A stretch of DNA of 37,195 bases. Origin: DATAVB01 sp040414495 (lineage in GTDB: Bacteria; Actinomycetota; Actinomycetes; Mycobacteriales; QHCD01). Of this stretch, positions 15,440 to 22,410 are shown in pieces. The notes below the pieces were generated by a model. The model saw only the letters and a program-made list of their open reading frames with translations. It did no database searches and was not told the origin of the DNA. A program made the translations under genes and the position numbers. The DNA lies in contig JBEDUI010000027.1 in assembly GCA_040414495.1 (NCBI GenBank), positions 1 through 37,195 of the forward strand. Direction: 5' to 3'. How positions within the stretch are numbered: position 1 is the stretch's first letter; every line of letters begins with the position of its first letter.

Positions 15440-16477
15440 ATGCCTATCGCCAGCCCCGAGGTCTACGCCGGGATGCTCGACCGGGCGCGATCTGGCCAAT
15501 TCGCCTACCCGGCGATCAACTGCACGTCGTCGGAGACGATCAACGCCGCGTTGCGCGGCTTCGCCGAGGCGGGCAGTGACGGCATCATCCAGGTCTCCAC
15601 CGGCGGCGCCGAGTTCGCCTCCGGCACCAAAGTCAAGGAGATGGTGACCGGCGCGGTGGCGCTGGCCGAATTCGCGCACGTGGTCGCGGCCAAGTACCCG
15701 ATCAACGTCGCGCTGCACACGGACCATTGCCCGAAGGACAAGCTGGACGGTTACGTCCGCCCGCTGCTCGCGATTTCCCAGGAGCGGGTCGACAAGGGTC
15801 AGGACCCGTTGTTCGGCTCGCACATGTGGGACGGCTCGGCCATCCCGCTGGAGGAGAACCTGCAGATCGCCGACGAGCTGCTGACCAAGGCGGCCAACGC
15901 CAAGATCATCCTCGAGCTGGAGATCGGCGTCGTCGGCGGCGAAGAGGACGGCGTGGTCGGCGAGATCAACGACAAGCTGTACACCGCGCCGGAGGACTTC
16001 GTCCGTACCGTCGAGGTGCTCGGCCGCAACGGCGAGCGCGGTCGGTACATCCTGGCCGCCACGTTCGGCAACGTGCACGGCGTCTACAAGCCGGGCAACG
16101 TCAAGCTCCGCCCGGAGGTCCTCCGGGAGGGCCAGCGGGTCGTCTCGGAGAAGCTGGGTCTGCCGGCCGGCAGCAAGCCGTTCGACCTGGTCTTCCACGG
16201 TGGTTCGGGTTCGCTGCCGGAGGAGATCAAGGAAGCCGTCTCCTACGGTGTGGTGAAGATGAACGTCGACACCGACACCCAGTACGCCTTCACCCGCCCG
16301 GTCGCCGGGCACATGTTCAGCAACTACGACGGCGTGCTGAAGATCGATGGCGAGGTCGGCAACAAGAAGGCTTACGACCCGCGCAGCTACCTGAAGGCGG
16401 CCGAGGCTGGAATGGCCGAGCGCGTCACGCAGGCCTGCCAGGACCTCGGGTCGGCCGGTACCAGCGAAAAGCACTGA
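15440..16477 (+). CDS. fbaA: Class II fructose-bisphosphate aldolase
   Basis: 345 residues from the ATG at 15440, with GGAGGA at 15430-15435; a longer frame upstream is not needed. The enzyme cleaves fructose-1,6-bisphosphate to dihydroxyacetone phosphate and glyceraldehyde-3-phosphate. Zinc-site and substrate motifs are HTDHCPKDKLDGY, SHMWDGSAIPLEEN, ELEIGVVGGEEDGV, ATFGNVHGVYKPG, FHGGSGS and KMNVDTDTQYAF. This is the long class II-A form usual in Actinobacteria. The neighbourhood aldolase, DUF3151, adenylosuccinate synthetase is common in this phylum, here with two cell-wall genes inserted. Confidence 0.96.
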   Translation: MPIASPEVYAGMLDRARSGQFAYPAINCTSSETINAALRGFAEAGSDGIIQVSTGGAEFASGTKVKEMVTGAVALAEFAHVVAAKYPINVALHTDHCPKDKLDGYVRPLLAISQERVDKGQDPLFGSHMWDGSAIPLEENLQIADELLTKAANAKIILELEIGVVGGEEDGVVGEINDKLYTAPEDFVRTVEVLGRNGERGRYILAATFGNVHGVYKPGNVKLRPEVLREGQRVVSEKLGLPAGSKPFDLVFHGGSGSLPEEIKEAVSYGVVKMNVDTDTQYAFTRPVAGHMFSNYDGVLKIDGEVGNKKAYDPRSYLKAAEAGMAERVTQACQDLGSAGTSEKH

Positions 16478-16496
16478 TCCAGTCGAGGTTTGCGCT

Positions 16497-16528
16497 ACCG
16501 CCCAGTCGGCTCAGGTTGGCTGGGCGGT
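16497..16528 (+). terminator. Probable intrinsic terminator after fbaA
   Basis: ACCGCCCAG (16497-16505) pairs perfectly with CTGGGCGGT (16520-16528), 20 bases after the fbaA stop. The T-run is weak, as is usual in high-GC genomes. Confidence 0.65.
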
Positions 16529-16628
16529 TCGTTGGGCCATCCGACACGCTCTGATATCAGGGCTCCGGAGTTATCGACCTGTTTGCGCAAGTGTGACCAA
16601 AATTGGTCGATAAAACTTTGTGACTTGC

Positions 16629-16657
16629 TTGTGATCCCGCCGTGTTCTGCCTACTGT
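16629..16657 (+). promoter_or_regulatory. Promoter of the first ydaO-Rpf unit
   Basis: TTGTGA (16629-16634), a 17-nt spacer, and TACTGT (16652-16657) form a good housekeeping-type promoter about 44 nt before the riboswitch. Just upstream, GACCAA-AA-TTGGTC is a short inverted repeat that could bind a regulator. The second Rpf unit has a matching promoter (TTGTGA-18-TACGGT). Confidence 0.65.
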
Positions 16658-16700
16658 CCGTGGCGGTCACGTGCAGATCGCGTGACTCGCCGCAAGACCT

Positions 16701-16881
16701 ACGCCGAGTCCTGCCCTGGTCGAGCGACGCCCGTAAAGCACGTCGCAGACCACATGGGCAGGAGCGGGGGAACCACCGCAGTACCGGCCGGCACCGTCAT
16801 CCGGCGCCGGCCTTGGGGTGAAGTCACCGAGGTGACCGGGCGAATTCCCCGCCCGAACCCGACAGCTCACTCCGCAGGCGT
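16701..16881 (+). ncRNA. ydaO/yuaA (cyclic di-AMP) riboswitch
   Basis: The leader carries the ydaO family blocks in order: CGCCGAGTCCTGCC, GGAGCGGGGGAACCA, TTGGGGTGAA, a GGTGAC stem, CCCGAACCCGACAGCTCAC and GCAGGCGT. The outer P1 stem is ACGCC (16701-16705) with GGCGT (16877-16881). In Actinobacteria this riboswitch commonly controls rpf-like cell-wall hydrolases and turns expression off when c-di-AMP is high. Here the Shine-Dalgarno and TTG start of the Rpf gene begin only a few bases after P1, so control could be by termination or by access to the ribosome site. Confidence 0.92.
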
Positions 16882-16899
16882 CGGGAAGGACGGCCTGCG

Positions 16900-18180
16900 T
16901 TGTCGCACCACCATTTTCAGGCGACCCTTCGAAAACGGGTCGTTGACACTGCCTCGCGAACTGCACGATCTGTGTTCGGTCGGCGTCGGGGCGGCGGTCG
17001 GCACCGCCTCTCCCGTCGCACCACCGCCTTCACCGCTGGAATTGCCAGCCTCGTCGTTGCTGGCGCCGTCGCCGCGGTGACGATGACCGGAAACTCGCCC
17101 GCCGGCGCCAACGAGAACGACTGGTACCGGCTGCGGATGTGCGAGTCCGGCAACAACTACCGGATCAACACCGGCAACGGCTACTACGGGGCGTACCAGT
17201 TCGACCTGGGGACGTGGCGCAGCGTCGGCGGCACTGGTCTGCCCAGCAACGCCTCTCCGGCCGAGCAGGACGCTCGCGCACGCACCCTCTACCGGGAACG
17301 CGGCTGGGCGCCGTGGGAATGCGCCCGCATCCTCGGACTGCGGCCCGATCCGAGCAACGGCATCGCGCCAATCACGGTCGTCACGCCCACGATCGCCGCG
17401 CCGAAGTCCCGGCCGGCCGGCGCGGTCGTACACCTCTCCGGCGGCGCCACCGCGGGCGCCCGGGTCGTCGTCTACGCGTACCAGGTCGGTTTGTGGAAGG
17501 CCTACCACCCGGTCGCGACCGTGCGCGCCACGTCCGGCGGCCGCTGGGCCCACGACGTCCGGCTGAACCACACCTCGCGGTATTTCGTGAAGGCGTCGAA
17601 CCGCAAGAGCTCGACGGTCACCACCACGTACCTGTACCGGACCAACATCTACGGCGCCGCGTCCAAGCCGATCAATCAGAAGTTCACGATCATCGGCACC
17701 GCCCGTCCGGACAGCCGGGTCACGCTGTACTTCCGCCGATCCGGCGCCATCTCCTTTGTCCGGGGCACGGTCGTCCGGGCCAACCACAGCGGCCACTTCC
17801 AGGTCGGCTGGCGGGCGCGAACCGACTACCAGTACTTCGCCCGCTCGGACACCCAGTCGCCGATCGCGACGACCCGGGTCGCGACCACGGCGCGTGGTTC
17901 GATGGCGGTGGTCCGGAGCAAGCCGACCGCGGCCGCGGCGGCTGAGCCCGCGAGCAGCACGACCGCGTTGGTGCCGCTCTCCGGTACGGCCCGCGCTGGT
18001 TCGTTGGTGCATGTGTACGTGCGGCACGCCGGCCAGCACGCCTGGCGGACGGTGGCCGCGACGCACGCCCGGCGCTCGGGCCGCTGGGCCGTGTCGCTGA
18101 AGGCGTCGAGCAGCTTCAGCTATTTCGCCCGCTCCTCGACACTTCAGGAGTCGCGCACGTACAGCGTCGCGGTGAAATAG
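16900..18180 (+). CDS. Rpf-like transglycosylase with three C-terminal beta-rich repeats
   Basis: 426 residues. I chose the TTG at 16900 because GGGAAGGA lies 9-10 nt upstream and because the second Rpf gene uses the same TTG arrangement. A basic N-terminus and one hydrophobic segment (about 43-62) form a signal sequence, with likely cleavage after AGA near residue 70. The Rpf domain spans about 73-142, with catalytic Glu82 in CESG and the motif GNGYYGAYQFDLGTWRSVGG. The rest holds three diverged repeats (about 175-235, 262-320, 358-415) sharing G-A-G-S-V-Y..R, a Gly-Arg/His-Trp/Phe core and an SxYFARS end. They look like Ig-like or wall-binding beta modules and I cannot name them. Such proteins cut peptidoglycan during growth and resuscitation. 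Confidence 0.88.
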   Translation: MSHHHFQATLRKRVVDTASRTARSVFGRRRGGGRHRLSRRTTAFTAGIASLVVAGAVAAVTMTGNSPAGANENDWYRLRMCESGNNYRINTGNGYYGAYQFDLGTWRSVGGTGLPSNASPAEQDARARTLYRERGWAPWECARILGLRPDPSNGIAPITVVTPTIAAPKSRPAGAVVHLSGGATAGARVVVYAYQVGLWKAYHPVATVRATSGGRWAHDVRLNHTSRYFVKASNRKSSTVTTTYLYRTNIYGAASKPINQKFTIIGTARPDSRVTLYFRRSGAISFVRGTVVRANHSGHFQVGWRARTDYQYFARSDTQSPIATTRVATTARGSMAVVRSKPTAAAAAEPASSTTALVPLSGTARAGSLVHVYVRHAGQHAWRTVAATHARRSGRWAVSLKASSSFSYFARSSTLQESRTYSVAVK

Positions 18181-18210
18181 CCCCTGCGGTAATCCATAAA
18201 TAGGCCCCAG

Positions 18211-18249
18211 CAGACAGCTCCGTCCGGCTCGTCCGGGCGGGGTTGTCTG
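18211..18249 (+). terminator. Intrinsic terminator after the first Rpf gene
   Basis: CAGACA (18211-18216) pairs with TGTCTG (18244-18249), and the stem continues through GTCCGG/CCGGGC with G-U pairs, giving about 17 bp around a CTCGT loop. It starts 31 bases after the stop codon. The tail is only weakly T-rich. Confidence 0.65.
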
Positions 18250-18567
18250 TTGTGGAGGGTCGTACGACTGTCCGCTGTGGATATTCCGTACGGCTTGGAC
18301 CGAGGGTCGTGAGATTGCGCGGACTCGTCCGTTCGGTCGAGTCCGGCGAGAAATGCCGTGCCATTTTTCCGGCTGTTACGGCACGTCCCGACACGCTCGA
18401 AATCGCCTGTGCACCAGCGTATTCGGATCGGCACCGTTCACTAAGAGAACAACACGCCGACGACACGCCGAGGAATCCACATCCGTACAACACGAGTGGA
18501 ATTACCGGCGTGTCACTACCACCGGAATTAGCTGGGGTTGGTGATACTGATGCGTTGAATGGGTCTC
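18250..18567. other. Gene-free spacer between the two Rpf units
   Basis: No open frame here looks real. A perfect 8-bp inverted repeat CGGACTCG/CGAGTCCG (18320-18345) is present. A duplicated ACACGCCGACGACACGCCG-like stretch near 18454-18472 resembles the centre of the inverted repeat at 22215-22296. The functions of both are unknown. Confidence 0.4.
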
Positions 18568-18597
18568 TTGTGAAACCAGTGGTCTCCTGGTTACGGT
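18568..18597 (+). promoter_or_regulatory. Promoter of the second ydaO-Rpf unit
   Basis: TTGTGA (18568-18573), an 18-nt spacer, and TACGGT (18592-18597), about 38 nt before the riboswitch. It closely resembles the promoter of the first unit. Confidence 0.6.
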
Positions 18598-18634
18598 GTT
18601 GCGCGGCTGCGGAAAGCGGCCCGCCACGACGCTG

Positions 18635-18874
18635 ACGCCCAATCCCGCCACAGCGACCGCGGCGCCGGGCAGAACCTGAACAACACGGCGGGAGCGGGGG
18701 GACCAACAACCGATCGGCCGTCGACGTGACGGCCGTAAAGTGCCGGTTCCCGTCTGTGCGTCGCGACGCCTGTCGGGGGTCGTCGCAGCGCCGGGGCACC
18801 GGCTTGGGGTGAAGCCGCCACACGTGCGGCCGGGCATGTCCCCGCTCGAACCCGACAGCTGACCTCGCAGGCGT
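18635..18874 (+). ncRNA. ydaO/yuaA (cyclic di-AMP) riboswitch, extended form
   Basis: The same conserved blocks as the first copy are visible: ACGCCCAATCCCGCC, GGCGGGAGCGGGGGGACCA, TTGGGGTGAA, CTCGAACCCGACAGCTGACC and GCAGGCGT. P1 is ACGCC (18635-18639) with GGCGT (18870-18874). It is about 60 nt longer than the first copy because a variable arm before TTGGGGTGAA is expanded; it includes a GACGCCTGTCGGGGGTCGTC hairpin region. It lies directly before the TTG start of the second Rpf gene. Confidence 0.9.
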
Positions 18875-18891
18875 GGGGAAGGACGGCCCCG

Positions 18892-19839
18892 TTGTCCGAA
18901 CGACGGCGCTTGCCTAAAGGGCAGGGCTTGGCTGAACCGCACACCTTGGCTAAACCGCGGAGTGCGGATTCGGCGCGAATACGGCGAACGGTTGTCGCGC
19001 TGGGCCTGGCCGGAAGCCTGGCCGTTGGTGGTGCGGTGCTGAATCCGACCGCGGCCAGCGCGGATCCCTCGGCGAATATCTGGGCCCGGTTGCGTACCTG
19101 TGAATCCGGCGGCCGGTACGACATCAATACCGGAAACGGCTATTACGGCGCGTACCAATTCGATCTCGCTACCTGGCGCAGCGTCGGCGGGACGGGATTA
19201 CCCAGCAATGCCTCGAAGTCCGAACAAGACTATCGAGCGCTTTACCTTTACCGGATGCGCGGTTGGGAACCGTGGGAATGCGCCTCGATTCTCGGTTTGC
19301 AGGACGACAAGGACGGCGGCTCGGGCGTTGTACCCCAACGCGACAGCAAACCGCATTCGGGCGTCCCGCCCTGGCCGGGTGTGCAGTACCGCATGGGTGA
19401 TTCGAGCTCTCATCTGAAGGAATGGCAGCTACAGCTGGAAAAGCGCGGCCTGCCGTTCCACGGCACCGGCTATTTCGGCACAACGACCCTGAAATACGTC
19501 AAGGAGTTGCAGCGGGATAACGGCCTTTGTGTCTGTGGTTTCATCGGGCCGAAGACATGGTCGGCGGCCTGGACCGGTCGGGTCGAGCCGAAGAAACAAC
19601 CGGCCCCGACCAAGGCTCCGGCCTGGCCCGGCCGGCAGTTCACACTGGGCGACTCGAGCCCGGACCTGCGGAAATGGCAGCTGCAGATGAAAAAGCTGGG
19701 TTTTCCTTTCCAAGGGACGGGGTACTTTGGACCCACGACCTTGAAATACGTCAACCAACTGCAGCGGGACAACCACCTTAAGGTCGTCGGATACATCGGC
19801 CCCAAGACATGGGCGGCCGCGTGGTCCGGGCGGAAGTAG
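18892..19839 (+). CDS. Rpf-like transglycosylase with two peptidoglycan-binding domains
   Basis: 315 residues from a TTG at 18892, preceded by GGGGAAGGACGG in the same arrangement as the first Rpf gene. A signal sequence spans about residues 31-57, with likely cleavage after ASA. The Rpf catalytic domain is about 61-135, with Glu71 in CESG and the motif GNGYYGAYQFDLATWRSVGG almost identical to the other copy. Two PG_binding_1-type repeats follow (about 162-225 and 243-312), each containing YRMGDSS or FTLGDSS, W.LQ..K.G.PF.GTGYFG, TLKYV..LQRDN and FIGPKTW.AAW. The protein probably attaches to and cleaves peptidoglycan outside the cell under c-di-AMP control. Confidence 0.92.
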   Translation: MSERRRLPKGQGLAEPHTLAKPRSADSARIRRTVVALGLAGSLAVGGAVLNPTAASADPSANIWARLRTCESGGRYDINTGNGYYGAYQFDLATWRSVGGTGLPSNASKSEQDYRALYLYRMRGWEPWECASILGLQDDKDGGSGVVPQRDSKPHSGVPPWPGVQYRMGDSSSHLKEWQLQLEKRGLPFHGTGYFGTTTLKYVKELQRDNGLCVCGFIGPKTWSAAWTGRVEPKKQPAPTKAPAWPGRQFTLGDSSPDLRKWQLQMKKLGFPFQGTGYFGPTTLKYVNQLQRDNHLKVVGYIGPKTWAAAWSGRK

Positions 19840-19845
19840 CCGAGC

Positions 19846-19879
19846 AGGCGGCCCGGTTTGCTGGGGAACCGGGTCGCCT
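19846..19879 (+). terminator. Intrinsic terminator after the second Rpf gene
   Basis: AGGCGGCCCGGTT (19846-19858) pairs with AACCGGGTCGCCT (19867-19879), 13 bp with one G-U pair and an 8-nt loop. CTCCTTTTCTG follows, a fair U-tract. Confidence 0.85.
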
Positions 19880-19949
19880 ACTCCTTTTCTGTTCGCGTTG
19901 GCGCAGTTGAGTTGTCCACCCGGTTAAGCGGCCGGGCGGCGCGCGGGGC

Positions 19950-19961
19950 GAGAATGCAGAC
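19950..19961 (+). promoter_or_regulatory. -10 box of a probable leaderless promoter for the DUF3151 gene
   Basis: GAGAAT (19950-19955) lies exactly 6 nt before the ATG at 19962. There is no Shine-Dalgarno. The -35 is not evident. Confidence 0.4.
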
Positions 19962-20378
19962 ATGACCGCTCACCAGAACCTGATGCCCGAGCCGCCGGCG
20001 ACCCTGCTGCCCGAGCAGCCGGAGGCCGCGGCCGCGCTGCGTACCGATGACCCGGCCACCGTCGCCGCCCGCTTCCCGACCTACAGCGCCGCCTGGGCCG
20101 CGCTGGCCGACCGGGCCTACGCCGCCGGTTCGGTGATCGAGTCGTATGCCTATGCCCGGGTTGGTTACCACCGCGGCCTGGATGCGTTGCGGCGTAACGG
20201 CTGGAAAGGTTTTGGTCCGGTGCCGTGGTCGCACGAGCCGAACCAGGGCTTCCTACGTTGCCTGGCCGCGTTGGCCCGGGCCGCCGGCGACATCGGCGAG
20301 ACCGACGAGGAGCAGCGCTGCCGGCAGTTCCTGCAGGACAGCGACCCGGCGGCCGCTCAGGCGCTGGGACTGTCGTAG
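19962..20378 (+). CDS. DUF3151 family protein
   Basis: 138 residues. Family landmarks are LLPEQPEA near the start, FPTYSAAWAALADRAYAAG, SYAYARVGYHRGLDALRRNGWKGFGPVPWSHEPNQGFLRCLAALARAA and a C-terminal acidic helix. DUF3151 is a conserved actinobacterial cytoplasmic family of unknown function, usually encoded between fructose-bisphosphate aldolase and purA as here. The predicted structure is mainly helical with no membrane segment. The last 22 bases overlap the end of the opposing MFS gene. Confidence 0.9.
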   Translation: MTAHQNLMPEPPATLLPEQPEAAAALRTDDPATVAARFPTYSAAWAALADRAYAAGSVIESYAYARVGYHRGLDALRRNGWKGFGPVPWSHEPNQGFLRCLAALARAAGDIGETDEEQRCRQFLQDSDPAAAQALGLS

Positions 20379-21538
20379 ACCAACTCGCGCCGGCCGGGCG
20401 CCGCGGCGGCGATCCCGGCCAGTTGTACGGCCGCGCTCACCAACAGGCAGGCGCTCGGCCCGATGCCGGCTAGAACGCCGAAGAGCAGCGTCGCACCGGC
20501 GTAGGCCGAGGTCTTGAGACTGGCCGCTGTCGCGAAGACCTGGGCCCGTTGCTCGACCGGCGTCTCCCGATTTCGAACGGCAAAAACACTGGTCAGCAGC
20601 GGGGCGTCGGTCGCGCCGCCGACGGCGAACAAGGCCACCACCATCCACAGTGGAGCGTGCAGGGCAAGGCCGGCGGCCGCGGCGGCGCTGATCGCGGTGG
20701 CGGTCACGGCGACCGCTTCTGGTGGTAGCGACAACGGCCGGCGGGTCAGGGTCAGCGAACTGAGCAGGCTGGCGGCCGCCGAAACCGACAACAGAACGCC
20801 GGCCAGCGCCACGCCGCCGGTCAACCGGGTAGCCAGCAGCGGTGCCGCGATCGTCCGGCCGGCCATGCCGGCGTGCTGCAAGGTCGAGAGCAGCGTGACC
20901 CGGCGCAGCGCCGGACGGCGTACGACGGTCGCGACACCGGCGGCGATCTCTTCGCGGAGTCGTCCGTGGCCGCCACCGCCCGGCACGATCCGCATGACGC
21001 ACAGGAACGGCGCGGCGGCCAGGAGCATCACTGCGCAGACCGCGACCGGGGCGCGCGGGCCTACCGCCAGGAACGCTGCCGCCAGCGCCGGCCCCGCGAT
21101 CCCGCCCACGTCGTAGGTCACCGCGTCGATCGCGGCCGCCTTGGTGAACTCGGCCGTACCGACCAGGCGGGCCAGCTGCGCGGTCCAGCCGCCGCTGAAC
21201 ATCGGCTGGGCGACACCGGCGACCAGGCCGGCCACGACCGGCACCACCAACGGCGCCCCGTCGACCGAGGCGGCCAGCACGGCCAGCGCGCCGGTCATCA
21301 CGCCCAGCCCGGCCAGGTAGCCGAGCTTCGGGCGTCGCATTCGATCCAGCAATGCGCCGACGACCGGCCCGCCCAGCGCGGTCGACGCAGTGAGGGCGGC
21401 CATCAGGGCGGCGCCCCGGCCCGGCGAGCCGCCGAGCGTGGCGACGGTGAGCAGCACGGCCGGCCCGGCCGCCTCGTCGCCGGCCCGGGCGCAGGTGGCC
21501 ACGGCGGCGTAGCACGCAATGGTGTAACGCGCTGTCAT
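20357..21538 (-). CDS. Major facilitator superfamily transporter
   Basis: 393 residues from the ATG at 21538; a longer open frame exists, but it would cross the divergent regulator gene. About 12 hydrophobic segments are visible. The loop after the second reads ALLDRMRRPKLG, matching the MFS loop 2-3 pattern, with a central cytoplasmic loop around GHGRLREEIAAG. The affinity is with drug/proton antiporters of the efflux type; the substrate is unknown. It is divergent from a CGNR regulator with 28 bp between the starts and an 11-bp-arm inverted repeat across them, so it is probably a repressor-exporter pair. Its 3' end overlaps DUF3151 by 22 nt. Confidence 0.87.
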   Translation of the reverse strand: MTARYTIACYAAVATCARAGDEAAGPAVLLTVATLGGSPGRGAALMAALTASTALGGPVVGALLDRMRRPKLGYLAGLGVMTGALAVLAASVDGAPLVVPVVAGLVAGVAQPMFSGGWTAQLARLVGTAEFTKAAAIDAVTYDVGGIAGPALAAAFLAVGPRAPVAVCAVMLLAAAPFLCVMRIVPGGGGHGRLREEIAAGVATVVRRPALRRVTLLSTLQHAGMAGRTIAAPLLATRLTGGVALAGVLLSVSAAASLLSSLTLTRRPLSLPPEAVAVTATAISAAAAAGLALHAPLWMVVALFAVGGATDAPLLTSVFAVRNRETPVEQRAQVFATAASLKTSAYAGATLLFGVLAGIGPSACLLVSAAVQLAGIAAAAPGRRELVYDSPSA

Positions 21539-21560
21539 TATTAGCACGTTACAGTACGAT
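21523..21560. promoter_or_regulatory. Divergent promoter with palindromic operator between MFS and CGNR genes
   Basis: TGTAACGCGCT (21523-21533) and AGCACGTTACA (21543-21553) form an inverted repeat, 10 of 11 matched, around 9 nt. It covers the first codons of the MFS gene and its TAACGT -10-like box, 7 nt from the ATG on the minus strand. It also abuts TACGAT (21555-21560), 6 nt from the ATG of the CGNR gene. A repressor bound here would block both genes. Confidence 0.6.
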
Positions 21561-21566
21561 GGAGAA

Positions 21567-22097
21567 ATGGCAGGACAGAATTTTCCGGTTGCGGTGATGG
21601 CCCGGCGGGCCGCGGCGCTCGCCGGAGTGATCCGGGACGGCGGTGCCGAGGTCGAAATCGCTTCTACGTTGCGGGAATTCGGCGAGGATGTGTCCACAGT
21701 GGATGCGGCTGCCGTGCCATTGTTGCGGCAGGTCGCCGACGAGCTTTACGCCGTATTCGCCGCCGAAACGCTCGACACGTGTGTCGCCGAAATCAACGGC
21801 ATGCTGAGCCGATGGGCCGGGCCGCCCCGGTTGTCCGCCCACGACGGCACGGCCTGGCACCTGCACCTGGACTCTGACGACGAGGCGCCCTGGGGTGAGT
21901 GGCTGGCCGCCTCGGCCGCGTATGCGTTGGCGAACATCGTCGGGGAGACCGGTCGGAGGCCCGGCGGGATATGCCACGCCGAGGGTTGCGACCGGCCGTA
22001 CGTCAATACCGGTGCGGGGGCGGAGCAGCGGTACTGCTCACCGCGATGCGCCACCCGATCCCGGGTCGCGGCCCACCGCCGCCGCGCCCACAGCTAG
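21567..22097 (+). CDS. CGNR zinc-finger transcriptional regulator
   Basis: 176 residues. The C-terminus carries the CGNR-type zinc finger: Cys136, Cys141, Cys157 and Cys161 in CHAEGC and RYCSPRC, followed by ATRSRVAAHR, the basic segment used for DNA contact in this family. The N-terminal 125 residues form a mainly helical region that probably corresponds to the stress-associated ligand-sensing domain, although it is not a clear match. The ATG at 21567 has no usable Shine-Dalgarno (GGAGAA touches the start), which suits a leaderless transcript from TACGAT 6 nt upstream. Its position opposite the MFS gene suggests it controls that transporter and itself. Confidence 0.85.
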   Translation: MAGQNFPVAVMARRAAALAGVIRDGGAEVEIASTLREFGEDVSTVDAAAVPLLRQVADELYAVFAAETLDTCVAEINGMLSRWAGPPRLSAHDGTAWHLHLDSDDEAPWGEWLAASAAYALANIVGETGRRPGGICHAEGCDRPYVNTGAGAEQRYCSPRCATRSRVAAHRRRAHS

Positions 22098-22410
22098 AAC
22101 GCCCCAGCTCCCGGCCCGACCAGCTCCCGACGACCGGGCGGCCCGGCGGCCCAGCGGCCGGCGGCCCAGCGCCCGGCGACCCAGCTCCCGGCAGCCCCGC
22201 CCAGCGGCCCCCCCAATTTGTTGATCATGAAGTTCCCTGCGCGACACGCCGGCGACACGCCGACAAAAACGTCGGGAACTTCATGATCAACAAATTCTGC
22301 AGGGGGATGGGCGAACGGCGGTTGGAGCGAACAGGGTCTTCGGATGAACGGGGGTTGGGGGAGCGAGGTTCGGCGGAGTGCCCTTGTCAGGGGGTCCAGG
22401 AGATCGCGGG
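22098..22410. repeat. Gene-free stretch with a perfect 23-bp inverted repeat (22215-22296)
   Basis: The first part (22098-22214) is low-complexity and GC-rich, with degenerate CCCAGCTCCCGGC/GGCCCAGCGGCCGGC repeats. The arms at 22215-22237 and 22274-22296 are perfect 23-bp inverted copies starting AATTTGTTGATCATGAAG. The 36-nt centre contains two copies of GCGACACGCCG. There is no T-run. The arm motif TTCATGATCAA recurs at 37042-37052 and a relative occurs at 11297. Open frames across the region look spurious. Confidence 0.75.

Noticed and set aside
18243..18635. 130-codon open frame between the Rpf units
   Set aside because: It runs through the terminator tail, the promoter and into the second riboswitch; composition and context are non-coding.
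16497..19879. Hairpins in this region as phage or plasmid attachment or origin sites
   Set aside because: They are explained by terminators and two riboswitches; no integrase, replication or partition gene is in the window.
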